Virus record (IMG/VR): IMGVR_UViG_3300025107_000004
Coordinates: 1 to 42,805 of that record
DNA from: a virus
DNA length: 42,805 bases
Reading direction: 5' to 3' (one strand)
Positions within the stretch are counted from its first letter, which is position 1. Every line of letters begins with the position of its first letter. Below are positions 40,709 through 42,805 of this stretch, piece by piece. The notes beneath the pieces are model-generated. The model made no database searches. It saw only the letters and a program-made list of their open reading frames with translations, and was not told the DNA's origin. The position numbers and the translations under genes were made by a program.

Positions 40709-41923
40709 ATGGCATTTTGGCCCGCGATAGCGTTGACTGGTGGAGCATCAGGGGCGTTGGACAATATAGATGGGGCACTTTTGAGTGATGGGGATGTTGC
40801 TATTGTAGTGACGGGCTCTCAGGCGTATACGTATCACCTTGATGCTACTTCGGCGGGGGCGGAATCATCCCCAAATATCATCACTCCTGATGTTAACGCA
40901 GGAGATAAACGCTGGTTGCTACAGGGGGCGATGGCTGGCTCCCTAAAATCCACCACCACAACCGGCAAAATCACAATCACCGGCCCGGCTGCTGGGGCGA
41001 CACGGGCGATTACCGTGCCTGACGCAGATTGCACGATGGCAACAACGACAACTAAACTCGACGATTTTGCTGCCCCTGACGATAATACAGACCTTAACGC
41101 CAGTACCACCGCGCATGGTTTGGTCGTGAAGGCTACGGCACCGGCGGCGGGGCTATACAATTATGTCGGGATAACCAATGGGGAAACAGCATACACCAAC
41201 AAAGCGTTGTTTGACGCCACCAACCCGACTACTCAGGCGTTCAGCGATGCTGCCGTTGTTGGCTCTGCCACCGCTGCCGCAAGACGAGACCATAAACATG
41301 CGATGATGGCGGAGCCGACTACAGTGTCGGGAAACGCGGGTTCCGCGACGGTGTTACAAACCACCCGTGCGATTTACGGGAACAATTTCGACGGTTCTGC
41401 GGAACTAACCCAGATAATTGCTGGCACCTACGGCGGCACGGGAGTCAACAACTCCACTCGTACGATAACCTATGCCGGTAACGTGGCGTTCACCGGGGCT
41501 TATAATGTCAACTTTACGATGCCTGGGGCTTACACTTACACTTACCCATCGGCTACGAGCACGCTTGCGGCCTTGGGCGTAGCGCAAAGTTGGACGGCTG
41601 ATCAGACATTTAAGGAACTTACTGAAACCGTCTACACCATCACGGACGGAGCAGCTTTCGAGATCGACCCGGCCAATGGCACGATTCAGACTATCACGCT
41701 GACAGCCTCCCGAACTCCTGCCGCGACAAACTTTGCCAGTGGGCAGTTTGTCATCCTACGGATTGCTGATGGTACTGCTTACACCATCACCTGGACGACC
41801 ATCGGCGTTGTCTGGGCGGGTGGTGTAGCTCCGACGCTGGCAGCAACCGGATATACCCATGTGGTGCTGTGGAAAAACGGCTCTACTGTTTACGGCTCTG
41901 CTTTGAAGGATGTGGCGTCATGA
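40709..41923 (+). CDS. Tail fibre protein
   Basis: 404 residues, Ala/Thr-rich. N-terminus: ALTGGASGALDNIDGALLSD and DGDVAIVVTGSQAYTYHLD, a well-known fibre start. Middle: KLDDFAAPDDNTDLNASTTA (compare FAAPSADVAM in the fibre at 11659), FDATNPTTQAFSDAAVVG, ARRDHKHAM and GTYGGTGVNNSTRTITYAGN. C-terminus: TVYTITDGAAFEIDPANGTI and YTHVVLWKNGSTVYGSAL, a receptor-binding type beta domain. High GC compared with the neighbours suggests exchange of this cassette between phages. AGGAGAAGG lies upstream of ATG 40709. Confidence 0.82.
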   Translation: MAFWPAIALTGGASGALDNIDGALLSDGDVAIVVTGSQAYTYHLDATSAGAESSPNIITPDVNAGDKRWLLQGAMAGSLKSTTTTGKITITGPAAGATRAITVPDADCTMATTTTKLDDFAAPDDNTDLNASTTAHGLVVKATAPAAGLYNYVGITNGETAYTNKALFDATNPTTQAFSDAAVVGSATAAARRDHKHAMMAEPTTVSGNAGSATVLQTTRAIYGNNFDGSAELTQIIAGTYGGTGVNNSTRTITYAGNVAFTGAYNVNFTMPGAYTYTYPSATSTLAALGVAQSWTADQTFKELTETVYTITDGAAFEIDPANGTIQTITLTASRTPAATNFASGQFVILRIADGTAYTITWTTIGVVWAGGVAPTLAATGYTHVVLWKNGSTVYGSALKDVAS

Positions 41924-42805
41924 GCTGGTTAGCGATGAAGTTATTGGCGGCTGGAGCAATTTTTGAGGGGATCACACCTGGTACCCCAGTGGTGTTTGAA
42001 AGTGCTGCCGCCGATTACACCTCAGTAGCTATGCTAACCAGCACCAAGGCCATTGTGACTTATAGGGACGTAGGTAATTCAAACTACGGCACTACCTGCA
42101 TCCTGGATATATCAGGCTCCACCATTACACCTGGTACCCCAGTGGTGTTTGAAAGTGCTGCCGCCGATTACACCTCAGTAGCTATGCTAACCAGCACCAA
42201 GGCCATCGTGACTTATCGAGATATAGGTAATTCAAGCTACGGCACTACCTGTATCCTGGATATATCAGGCTCCACCATTACACCTGGCACCCCAGTGGTG
42301 TTTGAAAGTGCAAGCAGTTATTACATCTCAGTAGCTATGCTCACCAGCACCAAGGCCATCGTGACTTATCGAGATATAGGTAATGGCAACTACGGCACAG
42401 CCTGTATTTTGGACGTTTCTGGCTCCACGATCACAAAGGGTACCCCAGTGGTGTTTGAAAGTGCAAACACTTATTCCACCTCAGTAGCTATGCTAACCAG
42501 CACCAAGGCCATTGTGATTTACTCGGATGGTGGTAACGGTGACTACGGCACTACCTGTATCCTGGACATTTCAGGCTCCACCATCACACCTGGCACCCCA
42601 GTGGTGTTTGAAAGTGCTGGCACTTATTACATCTCAGTAGCTATGCTCACCAGCACCAAGGCCATCGTGACTTATCAAGATATAGGTAATGGCAACTACG
42701 GCACAGCCTGTATTTTGGACGTTTCTGGCTCCACGATCACAAAGGGTACCCCAGTGGTGTTTGAAAGTGCTGGCAGTTATTACATCTCAGTAGCTATGCT
42801 CACCA
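41920..42805 (+). CDS. Tandem-repeat, beta-propeller-like fibre protein (runs off window)
   Basis: ATG 41920 overlaps the previous stop (ATGA) and the frame is open to the window end, so the 3' end is missing. After about 18 residues, repeats of 51 residues follow; each reads like TPVVFESAxxxYxSVAMLTS, then TKAIVTYxDxGNxxYGTxCI and LDISGSTIT. More than five units are present. Four-strand units of about 50 residues with a TKAIVTYxD strand are typical of beta-propeller blades in phage and bacterial adhesins. It is likely the receptor-binding end of the fibre system. Variable positions cluster in the xxxYx and GNxxY turns, where a ligand could bind. Confidence 0.8.
   Translation, partial: MSWLAMKLLAAGAIFEGITPGTPVVFESAAADYTSVAMLTSTKAIVTYRDVGNSNYGTTCILDISGSTITPGTPVVFESAAADYTSVAMLTSTKAIVTYRDIGNSSYGTTCILDISGSTITPGTPVVFESASSYYISVAMLTSTKAIVTYRDIGNGNYGTACILDVSGSTITKGTPVVFESANTYSTSVAMLTSTKAIVIYSDGGNGDYGTTCILDISGSTITPGTPVVFESAGTYYISVAMLTSTKAIVTYQDIGNGNYGTACILDVSGSTITKGTPVVFESAGSYYISVAMLT
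41974..42805 (+). repeat. 153-base tandem repeats
   Basis: Unit starts are visible at 41974 and 42127 and continue at the same 153-base spacing to the end of the window. Units differ at a few sites only; two variants alternate in part (ACACCTGG versus ACAAAGGG at the unit start). The period equals 51 codons, so changes in copy number would keep the reading frame. Confidence 0.88.

Noticed and set aside
41974-42805. CRISPR array or other non-coding repeat array
   Set aside because: The unit is 153 bases with no spacer pattern, stays in one open frame and encodes a 51-residue beta repeat.

Overview
The window is a stretch of a tailed double-stranded DNA bacteriophage (Caudoviricetes) or an intact-looking prophage. 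It carries the head and tail morphogenesis module. All recognisable genes are on the + strand, tightly packed, often with ATGA or TAATG overlaps and strong AGGAGG-type ribosome binding sites. The head genes are HK97-like: a prohead protease with an HK97-family major capsid protein, gp6-like connector, head closure, gp10-like and gp17-like proteins. A tail tube protein, a -1 frameshifted tail assembly chaperone pair and a 1906-residue tape measure protein, with no sheath gene, point to a long non-contractile (siphovirus) tail. Terminase, portal, lysis, replication and integration genes are not seen. The host cannot be named from this sequence.

Layout: (i) 1-4.3 kb: an HTH plus metallophosphoesterase protein, two small proteins, and an 844-residue protein joining an HK97 prohead protease to a complete AAA+ ATPase through an acidic linker. 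(ii) 4.3-8.2 kb: terminator, major capsid protein, an HNH endonuclease gene, a likely decoration protein, a tRNA with a CAT anticodon and two small proteins. (iii) 8.2-9.7 kb: an AP2-type homing-endonuclease-like gene and a GT-A glycosyltransferase. (iv) 9.7-20.2 kb: about fifteen structural-looking proteins, several fibre-like, placed between the capsid gene and the connectors. (v) 20.2-22.3 kb: connector, closure and tail completion proteins. (vi) 22.3-28.5 kb: an island of glycosyltransferases, a radical SAM enzyme, a methyltransferase and a second AP2-type gene. (vii) 28.5-42.8 kb: an intergenic leader with a promoter, a third copy of the short glycosyltransferase, tail tube, a NUMOD3-HNH endonuclease, chaperones, tape measure, distal tail proteins and fibres, ending inside a 51-residue-repeat protein that runs off the window.

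The most notable signals are: (a) a structured RNA present three times (5761-5829, 8220-8291, 29955-30023), each just after a virion gene and just before an endonuclease gene of a different type, with the same three-way junction plus loop-to-downstream pseudoknot and compensatory changes in every long helix; (b) the prohead protease-AAA+ fusion; (c) a textbook -1 frameshift signal (A AAA AAC at 31728-31734) followed by an elaborate three-way-junction RNA; (d) three paralogous short glycosyltransferases spread through the virion operon, two of which share an upstream 35-40 bp sequence with the AAA+ coding region; (e) recent DNA-level tandem repeats in two tail-fibre-region genes.
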